NCBI RefSeq assembly: GCF_009834915.1
Contig: NZ_WVHS01000004.1
Coordinates: 62,001 to 126,000 of the forward strand
Length of the DNA stretch: 64,000 bases
Direction: 5' to 3'
Source of the DNA: Hufsiella ginkgonis
GTDB lineage: Bacteria; Bacteroidota; Bacteroidia; Sphingobacteriales; Sphingobacteriaceae
Positions 26,179 through 35,003 of this stretch are shown in pieces. The notes below the pieces were generated by a model. The model had not been told where the DNA came from, ran no database searches, and was given only the letters and a program-made list of their open reading frames with translations. The position numbers and the translations under genes were made by a program. Positions within the stretch are counted from its first letter, which is position 1; each line of letters opens with the position of its first letter.

Positions 26179-29037
26179 ATGAAACAATTGTACTTCAGAA
26201 TATTACGGCTTCTGCCGGTGCTCTTTTTGGGATTAGCCGGCAACCATGCGTTCGGCCAGCGCGTAAACGGGACCATTACCGGGAGAATTATCGACGGCAA
26301 AACCAAAGAGCCCGTAGAATACGGGGTAGCCTCGCTTTTATCGGCCATCGATTCTACCGTAGTAGACAATGCGATGACCGGCAAAACCGGTGATTTTAAG
26401 TTTTACGGCGTAAAGGCAGGCTCCTATACGCTTAAGATCAGCTACCTGGGCTACCGGACGATGCGGAAGATCATCAATATCACCGCTCTTTCATCTAAAG
26501 TCGAGCTCGGTCTGCTGGAAATTGAAGCAGCCCCGCTAGGTTTAAAGGAGGTAGCCGTAGTAGGTGAAAAACCACCGGTAGTGGTAAAACCGGATACCAT
26601 CGAATTTAACGCGGGATCTTTTAAGACCCGCGAAAACGCGATGACCGAGGACCTTTTGAAGAAACTCCCGGGCGTTACGGTCGATAAAGACGGCAACATT
26701 ACCGCCTACGGCGAAAGCATAAAGAAAGTATACGTTGACGGCCGCGAGTTCTTTGGCAATGATCCCAAGATCGCTACACGTAACCTGCCTGCCAATATTA
26801 TCGATAAGGTACAGGTGATCGACAAGAAATCGGACCAGGCCGAATTCACCAAGATCGACGACGGCCAGCGTGAAAAAGTATTAAACCTCACTATTAAAGA
26901 AGATAAAAAGATCGGGCTTTTCGGCAATGCCAGCCTGGGCGGCGGCGGGCAGGACCTTGCCATGTCGGGCGATGACCGTTTTGACGGCAGCCTGAGCATC
27001 AACCGCTTTAATAAACAGCAGCAGATCTCGCTCATTACCAACGGCAACAACACCAACAAAAGCAATTTCTCCATGCAGGACCTTGGCGACCTTACCGGCA
27101 ACAACATGCTGGGTGCCATGGGCGGCGGCGGCGGAGGAGTGGTGGTGCGTTCTGTGAGCGTTAACGGCGCAAGCGCAGCTTCGGGGCCGGATAACTTTGC
27201 GCCTGCGCAGGGAGGGATCACCACGGCAGGTTCCGGCGGCATAAACTACCGCGATACCTGGGGGAAAAAATTCGATGTGAACGGAAGCTACTTCTACAAT
27301 TACTCCGAAGCAGAAAACGAGCTGTCGAATAACCGCACCAACTTACTGGCGAACGGAAACTCGTACGCCAGCTCCAATACGAGCATGAACAACCAGCGCA
27401 GGAACCAGCGCCTGAACATGACGGTCGACTACAAGATCGATTCGCTGAACTCGATCCGGGTTACCCCTTCGCTCAGCTATAACAAGAACCAGCAGAACCA
27501 GTCGACCGGGTTTTCGGCAATGAACGACGCACTCGCTCCCATCAACTCCGGCAGCCGCACCAACCAAACCGGTTTCTCCGTACCTGCGTTTAATAACAAC
27601 CTGCTCTATCGCCACAGCTTTATGAAAAGGGGACGTTCATTCTCTTTAAACGTGGCAAGCACGATAAACGGGTCGGCAACCGACGCCTACAACAACTCCA
27701 GCACGCAATATTACACCGCCGGGAACCCTAAGGAGGTGATCAGCCAGTACATCGACCAGCAATCACGCGTGAGCAACCACACCATCCGGGCCGCTTACAT
27801 CGAGCCCGTTTCCCGCAACCGTTTCCTGGAGCTTAATTACCAGCTCACCGATAATTACAGTCATGCCGACCGTTCTACGTATAACTTCAGCCCGGTAACC
27901 AATGATTATACCGTGATCGATCCTGCACTGAGTAACATTTACAACAATACTTTCCTGGCCAACCAGTATGGATTTAACCTCCGCACGGTGCTTAAGAAAA
28001 TGAATTACACGCTGGGACTTTCGCTGCAGCAGACAAATCTGAAGGGTGAAGCCACCAATTTACCAAGTGCCATCGATCACGATTACACCAGCATCCTTCC
28101 CAACGCAAATTTCAATTACCAGTTCACCCAGAACAAGCGTTTCTCGGCAAACTACCGCGCTTCGGTACGTCAGCCGACTATCGCGCAGCTACAGCCGGTT
28201 CCCGATAACAGCAACCCGCTCAACATCCGCAATGGTAACCCCGGCCTTAAACCGGAGTATAACAACATGCTGAACATGAGCTTCAGCAACTTCAGCGTAG
28301 CCTCTAAAAAGAGTTTCTTCGCATCGGCCATTGTGCAGCAAACGGATAACCGCATTGCCACGAAAGTCGACCTGGACCCTAATACCGGCAAACGGGTAAG
28401 CACCCCGGTGAACGTAGACGGCAACCTGCTGGCCAGCGCCAATATCTCGATCGGCGTTCCGTTAAAACGGCTTAAAACTTCCGTAAACGTGAATACTACC
28501 GTAAACACCCGCAGAGATGTGAACTTCAGTAATAACGACAAGAACATTACCAATGCGTACGCGGTTAGCGAAGGCATTAGTTGGAGCTACTCGTCCAAAG
28601 ACACTTATGATTTCTACGTGAGCGTAAATGCCACGTATAACCGTACCGACTATTCGTTGCGATCGCTCGACGACCTGAACTATTATGACTACAGTGCCAG
28701 CACTGACTTCAACTACAACTTCCCCGGTGGCTTTAAAGCCGGTTTCGATATCGAATTTATTGCCAGCACCGGCCGCGGCGAAGGCTATAACCGGAACCTG
28801 GCATTGGTAGGCTCGAATGTTCAAAAAGACATCCTTAACAAGAAGGCGACCATTAAACTCTCGGTAAACGACCTGTTTAACAAGAATGTGAACGTGAATC
28901 GCAACGTTACCGAAAATGCCATCGACGATACCCGCAGCAACGTACTCCGCAGGTACTTCATGCTTAGTTTCACTTACCGGTTCAACAAATTCAGCGGCAG
29001 CGCACCCACCGTGGCGAATCAGGTGATAGTGAGGTAA
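26179..29037 (+). CDS. Outer-membrane beta-barrel protein (PF14905-type), paralogue of the one at 20782
   Basis: A 952-residue protein with signal peptide (YFRILRLLPVLFLGLAGNHAFG), a carboxypeptidase-regulatory domain (about 25-110, YTLKISYLGYRT), a plug-like segment (LLKKLPGVTVDKDGNI, DGQREKVLNLTIKEDKK) and a long Asn/Ser/Tyr-rich barrel ending MLSFTYRFNKFS. A Gly-rich loop (GAMGGGGGGVVV) lies near residue 320. The ATG at 26179 was chosen since the signal peptide starts there. The N-terminal third is clearly homologous to the 20782 gene; the substrate is unknown. Confidence 0.88.
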   Translation: MKQLYFRILRLLPVLFLGLAGNHAFGQRVNGTITGRIIDGKTKEPVEYGVASLLSAIDSTVVDNAMTGKTGDFKFYGVKAGSYTLKISYLGYRTMRKIINITALSSKVELGLLEIEAAPLGLKEVAVVGEKPPVVVKPDTIEFNAGSFKTRENAMTEDLLKKLPGVTVDKDGNITAYGESIKKVYVDGREFFGNDPKIATRNLPANIIDKVQVIDKKSDQAEFTKIDDGQREKVLNLTIKEDKKIGLFGNASLGGGGQDLAMSGDDRFDGSLSINRFNKQQQISLITNGNNTNKSNFSMQDLGDLTGNNMLGAMGGGGGGVVVRSVSVNGASAASGPDNFAPAQGGITTAGSGGINYRDTWGKKFDVNGSYFYNYSEAENELSNNRTNLLANGNSYASSNTSMNNQRRNQRLNMTVDYKIDSLNSIRVTPSLSYNKNQQNQSTGFSAMNDALAPINSGSRTNQTGFSVPAFNNNLLYRHSFMKRGRSFSLNVASTINGSATDAYNNSSTQYYTAGNPKEVISQYIDQQSRVSNHTIRAAYIEPVSRNRFLELNYQLTDNYSHADRSTYNFSPVTNDYTVIDPALSNIYNNTFLANQYGFNLRTVLKKMNYTLGLSLQQTNLKGEATNLPSAIDHDYTSILPNANFNYQFTQNKRFSANYRASVRQPTIAQLQPVPDNSNPLNIRNGNPGLKPEYNNMLNMSFSNFSVASKKSFFASAIVQQTDNRIATKVDLDPNTGKRVSTPVNVDGNLLASANISIGVPLKRLKTSVNVNTTVNTRRDVNFSNNDKNITNAYAVSEGISWSYSSKDTYDFYVSVNATYNRTDYSLRSLDDLNYYDYSASTDFNYNFPGGFKAGFDIEFIASTGRGEGYNRNLALVGSNVQKDILNKKATIKLSVNDLFNKNVNVNRNVTENAIDDTRSNVLRRYFMLSFTYRFNKFSGSAPTVANQVIVR

Positions 29038-29048
29038 GGCGGGGAAAT

Positions 29049-29076
29049 GGGAATGGAGAACAGGGAATAGAGCACG
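29049..29076. repeat. Heptamer-periodic intergenic repeat, 4 units
   Basis: Four 7-base units alternating GGGAATR and GAGMACR, between the barrel gene and the feoA promoter. It shows the same 7-base period as the other arrays in the window but a G/A-rich sequence. Confidence 0.4.
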
Positions 29077-29115
29077 GGCGGGCGCCCAATTACTTTCTGT
29101 TCTCCAGCCGCCCTA

Positions 29116-29147
29116 TTTGGATTTGTTTTAAATAAGCCCTACATTTG
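29116..29147 (+). promoter_or_regulatory. Promoter of feoAB
   Basis: TTTG (29116-29119), exactly 20 bases, TACATTTG (29140-29147): a perfect Bacteroidota promoter. Transcription should start near 29153, about 13 bases before the feoA ATG. This excludes an in-frame start at 29145. No Fur-like palindrome was recognised. Confidence 0.7.
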
Positions 29148-29165
29148 AGCTGTTTAGAATCAAAC

Positions 29166-29381
29166 ATGAAGCTTTCGCAACTAGAGCCAGGGGAATCTGG
29201 TGTGATCAAAGAATTTACGGACCTCGAGATGTCGGTTAAGTTGATGGAGATGGGGTGCCTTCCGGGCGAATCCGTTAAAGTTCAGCGATTTGCGCCGCTT
29301 GGCGACCCGATTGCGATCACCGTTTCCGGCTACCAACTGAGCCTTCGCAAGCGGGAAGCCTCCACCATTATTTTGCACTAG
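29166..29381 (+). CDS. feoA: Ferrous iron transport protein A
   Basis: Small cytoplasmic SH3-like protein of 71 residues that assists FeoB in ferrous iron uptake. It begins MKLSQLEPGESGVIKEF and has LEMSVKLMEMGCLPGESVKVQRFAPLGDPIAI and SLRKREASTI, the usual FeoA layout. The start at 29166 is set by the promoter just upstream. FeoB follows after 11 bases with a GTG start, so the two are co-transcribed. Confidence 0.94.
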   Translation: MKLSQLEPGESGVIKEFTDLEMSVKLMEMGCLPGESVKVQRFAPLGDPIAITVSGYQLSLRKREASTIILH

Positions 29382-29392
29382 CCGGATGATAA

Positions 29393-31507
29393 GTGAGCAG
29401 CGAGCTAAAAATTGCATTGGTAGGCAATCCCAATACCGGGAAATCCACACTCTTTAATGTTCTTACCGGGCTTAACCAGAAAATCGGGAACTTCCCGGGT
29501 GTTACGGTTGATAAAAAACTAGGCAGTTGCAAGCTCTCCGACGAACGTACCGTACAGGTGATCGACCTTCCGGGCACCTACAGCCTGTACCCGAAAAGCA
29601 AGGACGAGAGCATCGTTTTCGAAGTACTTGCTGACCGCAACAACTCAGCGCACCCGGACCTGGTGGTGATCGTAGCCGATGCATCCAACTTAAAACGTAA
29701 CTTATTGCTGTACACGCAGGTGGCCGATCTTAAGATACCGGTCATCATTGCGCTGAATATGATGGACGTTGCCAGGAAAACCGGCACCACCATCAACGTC
29801 GATGCGCTGGCGTCGAAACTTGGGGTAAGGATCGTCCCCATCGCGGCACGCCAATCTGAAAACGTCCAGGCGCTTAAAGAGGCGATCTCGAATGCCTCGC
29901 GGCTGGCGCTGCAGGAAGACACCATCGAAGTAGAAGCCCTCGCGCCCGGCCTCATCGGTAAGATCCGGGAGGAACTGCAGGTAGATGCGCCTTACGTAGC
30001 GCTGCAGATCGCACACCAGCATGAGAACCTTACCTTCCTCACCGCTGCGCAAAGCGGCCGGGTGGAGGAACTCGAACGGGAGTTCTCTTTTCACTCGGCG
30101 AAATCGCAGGCAGCCGAAACAATTGCCCGTTATAATTACATCAACGACGTACTTTTCGATACCGTTGAAACCACCAACGACGCCCGGCAGGAACCGGTGA
30201 GCAATCGCATCGATAAGGTACTGACACACCGGTTCTGGGGCTTTATCATCTTTTTCGGCATCCTGTTCCTTATTTTCCAGTCTATATTCGCGTGGTCGGA
30301 ATACCCGATGGGCCTTATCGAGGACCTGTTTGTCTGGCTCGCATCTGCCGTGCAGGCTGTGCTTCCCGAAGGCATCCTGGCCGACCTGCTGGTAGATGGC
30401 GTGATTGCGGGGCTAAGCGGCGTACTCGTATTCATCCCGCAGATCGCTATCCTGTTCGCTTTTATTTCCGTGCTCGAAGATACCGGCTACATGGCAAGGG
30501 TTACGTTCATGATGGACAAGCTTATGCGGAAAGTAGGACTGAATGGAAAATCGGTCGTACCTATGATCGGCGGACTGGCGTGTGCCGTGCCTTCCATCAT
30601 GAGCGCCCGCAACATCGAAAACTGGAAAGACCGCATGATCACCATTATGGTTACGCCGCTGGTAAGCTGCTCGGCGCGTTTACCGGTATATACCCTGCTC
30701 ATTTCGCTGGTAGTTCCTGACACCCGCGTTTGGGGAGTTATCAACATGCAGGGACTGGCCATGATGTCTATGTACGTGCTCAGCATCGTAAGCGCCATCC
30801 TGGTGGCCTGGGTGATGAAGGGCCTGATCCGCGCCCGCGACCGGGGGTACTTCATCATGGAGCTGCCGGTTTATCGCTTCCCGCGATGGAGCAACGTAGG
30901 CCTCACCATGTATGAAAAAGTAAAAGCCTTTGTGTTCCAGGCCGGCAAGGTGATCATTGCCGTTTCTATCGTACTATGGGTATTGGCCTCCTACGGCCCT
31001 CCCGGGAAGATCGAAGCCGCACAGCAAAAATACGATACCCCCGAATATTCGCAAAAATTCTCCCCGGAAGAGATCGGGCGGATGAAATCTTCCCAGAAAC
31101 TGGAAAATTCATATGCCGGCGTACTTGGCCACGCCATCGAGCCTGCCATCCGCCCGCTGGGATACGACTGGAAGATCGGCATCGCACTTATTACGTCTTT
31201 CGCTGCGCGCGAAGTGTTTGTAGGTACGATGGCCACCATCTACAGTGTGGACGCCGACGACTCGAACATGGACTCGGTACGCGATAAGATGAACAATGCC
31301 CGCGACACGGAGACCGGCAGACCGGTATTCTCCCTGGCGACCTCGTTTTCCCTGATGTTGTTTTATGCGTTTGCGATGCAGTGTATCAGCACCATCGCCA
31401 TTGTATACCGCGAAACCAAAAGCTGGAAATGGCCGGCGATCCAGTTCGGGTACATGACCGTAATGGCTTACGTGGCCGGCCTCATCGCATACCAGCTTTT
31501 AAAATAA
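29393..31507 (+). CDS. feoB: Ferrous iron transporter B
   Basis: Inner-membrane Fe2+ transporter with an N-terminal G domain. The 704 residues start at a GTG. G-motifs are GNPNTGKST (G1), DLPGTYS (G3) and NMMD (G4). From about residue 280 on come the gate regions and some eight to ten membrane segments, including GLACAVPSIMSARNIE and TPLVSCSARLPVYTLL. An SFAAREVFVGTMATIY segment follows near the end. It is shorter than E. coli FeoB (about 770), as is common in this phylum. It is paired with feoA. Confidence 0.95.
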   Translation: MSSELKIALVGNPNTGKSTLFNVLTGLNQKIGNFPGVTVDKKLGSCKLSDERTVQVIDLPGTYSLYPKSKDESIVFEVLADRNNSAHPDLVVIVADASNLKRNLLLYTQVADLKIPVIIALNMMDVARKTGTTINVDALASKLGVRIVPIAARQSENVQALKEAISNASRLALQEDTIEVEALAPGLIGKIREELQVDAPYVALQIAHQHENLTFLTAAQSGRVEELEREFSFHSAKSQAAETIARYNYINDVLFDTVETTNDARQEPVSNRIDKVLTHRFWGFIIFFGILFLIFQSIFAWSEYPMGLIEDLFVWLASAVQAVLPEGILADLLVDGVIAGLSGVLVFIPQIAILFAFISVLEDTGYMARVTFMMDKLMRKVGLNGKSVVPMIGGLACAVPSIMSARNIENWKDRMITIMVTPLVSCSARLPVYTLLISLVVPDTRVWGVINMQGLAMMSMYVLSIVSAILVAWVMKGLIRARDRGYFIMELPVYRFPRWSNVGLTMYEKVKAFVFQAGKVIIAVSIVLWVLASYGPPGKIEAAQQKYDTPEYSQKFSPEEIGRMKSSQKLENSYAGVLGHAIEPAIRPLGYDWKIGIALITSFAAREVFVGTMATIYSVDADDSNMDSVRDKMNNARDTETGRPVFSLATSFSLMLFYAFAMQCISTIAIVYRETKSWKWPAIQFGYMTVMAYVAGLIAYQLLK

Positions 31508-31528
31508 GCGGTTCTTCGCGTATCTTTG
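31497..31528 (+). promoter_or_regulatory. Promoter of the SprT-like gene
   Basis: TATCTTTG (31521-31528) is a perfect -7 box. TTTT at 31497-31500 sits 20 bases upstream as an imperfect -33 within the feoB 3' end. Transcription would start near 31534, about 11 bases before the TTG start. Confidence 0.45.
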
Positions 31529-31544
31529 GCTTTCTTTTGAGCGC

Positions 31545-32162
31545 TTGGATAAAATTACCGTCCTTTCCAGATACCTTCCGCCCGACGCCGCCCCGTTAAT
31601 CGCCCGGTGGATAGACTACTTTAACTGCGAGTTCAAGGTCTCCCGGAGCAGGAATTCCAAGTATGGGGATTATCGTCCGCCTTACCAGGGTAAAGGGCAC
31701 CGGATCTCCGTGAACTACAATCTTAACCCTTACGCGTTCCTGGTAACCACCGTGCACGAATTTGCTCACCTGCATACCTGGAACGAGCATAAGTTTAAAG
31801 CCAAACCGCACGGTACGGAGTGGAAATCGAATTTTAAACGGATGATGCGCCCTTTTTTCGACAAAGAGATCTTTCCACAGGACGTTAAACGTGCGATCGT
31901 CGGCTACCTGGAAAATCCCGCCGCTTCCAGCTGTACCGACCTGACGCTGTTCCGCACTTTAAGAAATTACGATGTGAAAAAAACGGCGGAAGCTGCAATG
32001 ATCACGGTGGAAAAGGTAAAGGCAAACAGCCTGTTTAAAATGAAAAACGGGCGTGTATTCCGGAAAGAGGGGCTGATCAGGAAAAGATATCGCTGCGTGG
32101 AGGTTAAAACGGGACTGGTGTACCTGTTTAACCCGGTGGCGGAGGTGTTTGAGGTTGAGTGA
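31545..32162 (+). CDS. SprT-like zinc metallopeptidase domain protein
   Basis: A 205-residue cytoplasmic protein starting at TTG. The SprT-like domain has the zinc motif VHEFAHLHTW (HExxH) at about 70-79 with a further His downstream (HGTEWKSNFK). SprT/Spartan relatives cleave DNA-protein crosslinks, but bacterial short forms are uncharacterised. The C-terminal 60 residues look like a basic zinc-ribbon relic without paired cysteines (FRKEGLIRKRYRCVEVKTG). It has its own promoter after feoB and is convergent with the E1 gene. Confidence 0.85.
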   Translation: MDKITVLSRYLPPDAAPLIARWIDYFNCEFKVSRSRNSKYGDYRPPYQGKGHRISVNYNLNPYAFLVTTVHEFAHLHTWNEHKFKAKPHGTEWKSNFKRMMRPFFDKEIFPQDVKRAIVGYLENPAASSCTDLTLFRTLRNYDVKKTAEAAMITVEKVKANSLFKMKNGRVFRKEGLIRKRYRCVEVKTGLVYLFNPVAEVFEVE

Positions 32163-32174
32163 TTCCCTGATCCA

Positions 32175-34151
32175 TTAATAAGCCACCAGTTTCTCCAGCA
32201 TCTCTCCCAGCCTCGCTTTTGCGAGAAACGCTCCTTCCAGTACCGGGTGCATCGGCACGGCCGTATCCAAACTCGCGCACCTCATCACTGGCGCGTCCAG
32301 GTACCGGAAACAATGCTCCCCTATCCAGGCCGCCAGTTCGGCGCCGAACCCGCAAGTCAGCGTATCCTCGTGGAGGATAAGTACGCGGCCTGTTTTCTTC
32401 ACGGTAGTCGTCACCGCCTCTTTGTCCCAGGGCTGCAGGCTGCGCAGGTCGAGCAGGTCTGCGGCAATACCCGGGTGGCCGGCCAGGTAGCCTAACGCCC
32501 AATGTACGCCCATACCATAAGTAATGATGCTGCAAGCTTCGCCTTCCTGTACTAAACGGGCTTTCCCGATCGGGGTATGGTAATACCCTTCGGGAACTTC
32601 TTCCGTAAGCGCACGATACAGGTATTTATGCTCGAAGTACATTACGGGGTTAGGGTCGTCGATGGCTGCAAGCAGCAAGCCCTTCGCATCTGCGGGAAAA
32701 GCAGGATAAACTACCTTCAGCCCCGGGGTCTTAGTGAACCAGGCTTCATTGCTTTGCGAATGGAACGGGCCTGCCCCGGTTCCCGCGCCGGTTGGCATCC
32801 GGATCACTACATCGGCTTTTTCCTGCCAGCGATAGTGTGTTTTGGCGAGGTTGTTAACCACCTGGTTAAAGCCGGAGCTTACGAAATCTGCGAACTGCAT
32901 CTCCACCATCGCTTTATACCCGTTGATGGAAAGGCCCAATGCGGCGCCCACGATGGCCGACTCACAGATCGGGGTGTTCCTGACGCGCTCCCGGCCGAAG
33001 GCCTCTGCCATTCCCTGCGTGATCTTAAAGGCGCCTCCGTATTCGGCTATGTCCTGCCCCATCAGCACCAGTGTCGGGTGACGCTGCATGGCGAGGTTTA
33101 ACGCGCTGCTGATGGCGTCGATATAACGCACGGGAGATGAACCGGTACCCGCCGGCTCGTAGGGAACGGTCGCCGGCGCATACATATCGCCGAGCTCTTG
33201 TGCCGCATCGGCCACAGGCTCCTCATCCGCGAAAGCGAGGTCGATCTCGTGTTCCAGCCCGGCTTTTATGCGCTCACGGCTGGCAACGATCATCGCCGGG
33301 CTAAGCACCTCCTCCTGCAGCAGGTATCGCTCAAAATTCTGCAGTGGGTCCTTCCTACCCCACTCTTCGATCAGGGAGGGCGGTACATATTTTACACCCG
33401 AAGCCTCCTCGTGTCCGCGCATGCGAAAAGTGGCGCATTCCACCAGCACCGGGCGCGGGTGTCGCCGGATATCGGCAGCCAGCTCATTAATGGTGTGGAA
33501 AACTTCGAGAATGTTATTGCCGTCTATCAGCCGTCCCTCTATCCCGTACCCGATCGCCCTGTCGGCCAGGTTCTTACAACGATACTGTTCGCTTACGGGT
33601 GTGGATAACCCATAACCGTTATTCTCCACCAGGAAGATCACCGGCAGGTCCCATACGGCCGCCACGTTAACGGCTTCGTGGAAATCGCCCTCGCTGGTGG
33701 CGCCCTCACCTGTAAAAACGAGGGTGGCCAGGGGCTCTTTTTTCAGCAGGTGCGCCAGGGCGATGCCATCGGCCAGGGCCATCTGCGGGCCAAGATGCGA
33801 GATCATGCCGATGATCTTATACGCCTGTGTTCCGAAATGAAAGGAGCGGTCGCGCCCTTTTGTAAAACCGGTAAGCTTTCCCTGCCACTGTGCCATCAAC
33901 TTACGTAACGGGATGTTCCGGGTGGTAAAAACGCCGAGGTTCCGGTGCATCGGCAGGATGTATTCGGCGGGTTTCATGGCCAGCGTGCTCCCTACCGCAA
34001 TGGCTTCCTGCCCGATCCCGGAGAACCATTTGCCGATCTTCCCCTGGCGGAGGAGAACCAGCATCTTTTCCTCGATCATCCTGGGAAGCAGCAAACACTC
34101 GTAAAAGTGGAGCAATGCAGCGTCATCAAGATCCTTTCTATCAAAAAACAT
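32175..34151 (-). CDS. Fused alpha/beta E1 subunit of a 2-oxo-acid dehydrogenase (branched-chain/pyruvate type)
   Basis: A 658-residue ThDP enzyme with both E1 subunits in one chain. The alpha half (about 1-310) has GIGQEAIAVG, the ThDP motif GEGATSEGDFHEAVN ending in ENNGYGLSTP, and RMRGHEEASG. The beta half (about 335-658) has LMGQDIAEYGGAFKIT, CESAIVGAALGLSINGYK and EMQFADFVSSGFNQ. This fused form is common in Bacteroidota and usually assigned to 2-oxoisovalerate dehydrogenase. No E2 or E3 gene is adjacent, so it probably shares subunits encoded elsewhere. Its exact substrate cannot be read from the sequence. Confidence 0.88.
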   Translation of the reverse strand: MFFDRKDLDDAALLHFYECLLLPRMIEEKMLVLLRQGKIGKWFSGIGQEAIAVGSTLAMKPAEYILPMHRNLGVFTTRNIPLRKLMAQWQGKLTGFTKGRDRSFHFGTQAYKIIGMISHLGPQMALADGIALAHLLKKEPLATLVFTGEGATSEGDFHEAVNVAAVWDLPVIFLVENNGYGLSTPVSEQYRCKNLADRAIGYGIEGRLIDGNNILEVFHTINELAADIRRHPRPVLVECATFRMRGHEEASGVKYVPPSLIEEWGRKDPLQNFERYLLQEEVLSPAMIVASRERIKAGLEHEIDLAFADEEPVADAAQELGDMYAPATVPYEPAGTGSSPVRYIDAISSALNLAMQRHPTLVLMGQDIAEYGGAFKITQGMAEAFGRERVRNTPICESAIVGAALGLSINGYKAMVEMQFADFVSSGFNQVVNNLAKTHYRWQEKADVVIRMPTGAGTGAGPFHSQSNEAWFTKTPGLKVVYPAFPADAKGLLLAAIDDPNPVMYFEHKYLYRALTEEVPEGYYHTPIGKARLVQEGEACSIITYGMGVHWALGYLAGHPGIAADLLDLRSLQPWDKEAVTTTVKKTGRVLILHEDTLTCGFGAELAAWIGEHCFRYLDAPVMRCASLDTAVPMHPVLEGAFLAKARLGEMLEKLVAY

Positions 34152-34183
34152 CCGATAAACTTACCTATTATTTCAAAACTTTG

Positions 34184-34191
34184 TAGGTTTG
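34184..34191 (+). promoter_or_regulatory. Possible -7 box of the DUF4198 gene
   Basis: TAGGTTTG matches TAnnTTTG and ends five bases before the ATG at 34197, which would make the message nearly leaderless. No good -33 box was found. Confidence 0.3.
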
Positions 34192-34196
34192 AGGTT

Positions 34197-35003
34197 ATGA
34201 AAAGAATACTGTGTTGTATTATGCTGCTGGCGATTACCCCTGTTGCTTTCTCGCAAGATTACATCCTCCTGCCGGGAGAGTTTTTCCTGTCGAAAGGGCA
34301 ATCATTAAATGTCGGTCTGCTGATCAGTAACAAACTCGAAAACCCGAAAGAAGATAAGTACGAATCTGCAAAGGTCACCAAGTTCACCATCCTGGAAGAT
34401 GGTAAGAAAGCGGACCTGAAAGCCGGTGCTGCCGAAGGTGCAAAACCCGTGCTGCTACGCCCCATGGCTTATAGCGGACTCGCATTGCTGGCCATGGAAC
34501 GAAGCCCGCAGGCATATGATTTTGAAAAAACCGAATTCCTGGAACACCTGGAGCAGGAAGGGCTCTCTGACCTGCATAAAAAGGCGGAAACCATGGGACA
34601 GCCCGAATTCCGGGAGAAATATACCAGCTATATGAAAGCACTGGTAATGGTAGACAAGGCCTCCGGCGGGATCTACGGCGAAAAACTTGGCCAGGAGCTC
34701 GAGATCCTGTTGCTGCAGAATCCTTACAAAATGAAATACGGCGACGACATGATCGCGCAGGTACTTTTCCAGGGGAAACCGTTGAGCAAGGCACGGGTCG
34801 GCGTACAAACGAAAGGGCTGAATGGCAGCGTGTTCGAAGCCAATTACACGTCTGACATTGAAGGAAAGATCTATTTCAAATTGAACCGATCCGGTAAATG
34901 GGTGATCAGGATGATCTACTTACGGCCCGCCACCACCGATAAAACAGCCGATTTCGAGAGCTGGCGGTCCAGTTACAGCTTTGGATTCAAAGAAGGGCTG
35001 TAG
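34197..35003 (+). CDS. DUF4198-like exported protein
   Basis: A 268-residue protein with signal peptide (ILCCIMLLAITPVAFS). The body resembles the DUF4198 family: an N-terminal beta-rich part (LLPGEFFLSKGQSLNVGLLI), a helical insert (about 105-165), then an Ig-like C-terminal domain with KMKYGDDMIAQVLFQGKPLS and SDIEGKIYFKLNRSGKWVIR, ending FESWRSSYSFGF. DUF4198 proteins often accompany metal transport, but no transporter lies beside it here. It is convergent with the LutB-like gene; the two stops abut. Confidence 0.7.
   Translation: MKRILCCIMLLAITPVAFSQDYILLPGEFFLSKGQSLNVGLLISNKLENPKEDKYESAKVTKFTILEDGKKADLKAGAAEGAKPVLLRPMAYSGLALLAMERSPQAYDFEKTEFLEHLEQEGLSDLHKKAETMGQPEFREKYTSYMKALVMVDKASGGIYGEKLGQELEILLLQNPYKMKYGDDMIAQVLFQGKPLSKARVGVQTKGLNGSVFEANYTSDIEGKIYFKLNRSGKWVIRMIYLRPATTDKTADFESWRSSYSFGFKEGL

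Noticed and set aside
29148-29165. Metal riboswitch or long leader upstream of feoAB
   Set aside because: The leader is about 13 bases and shows no stem.
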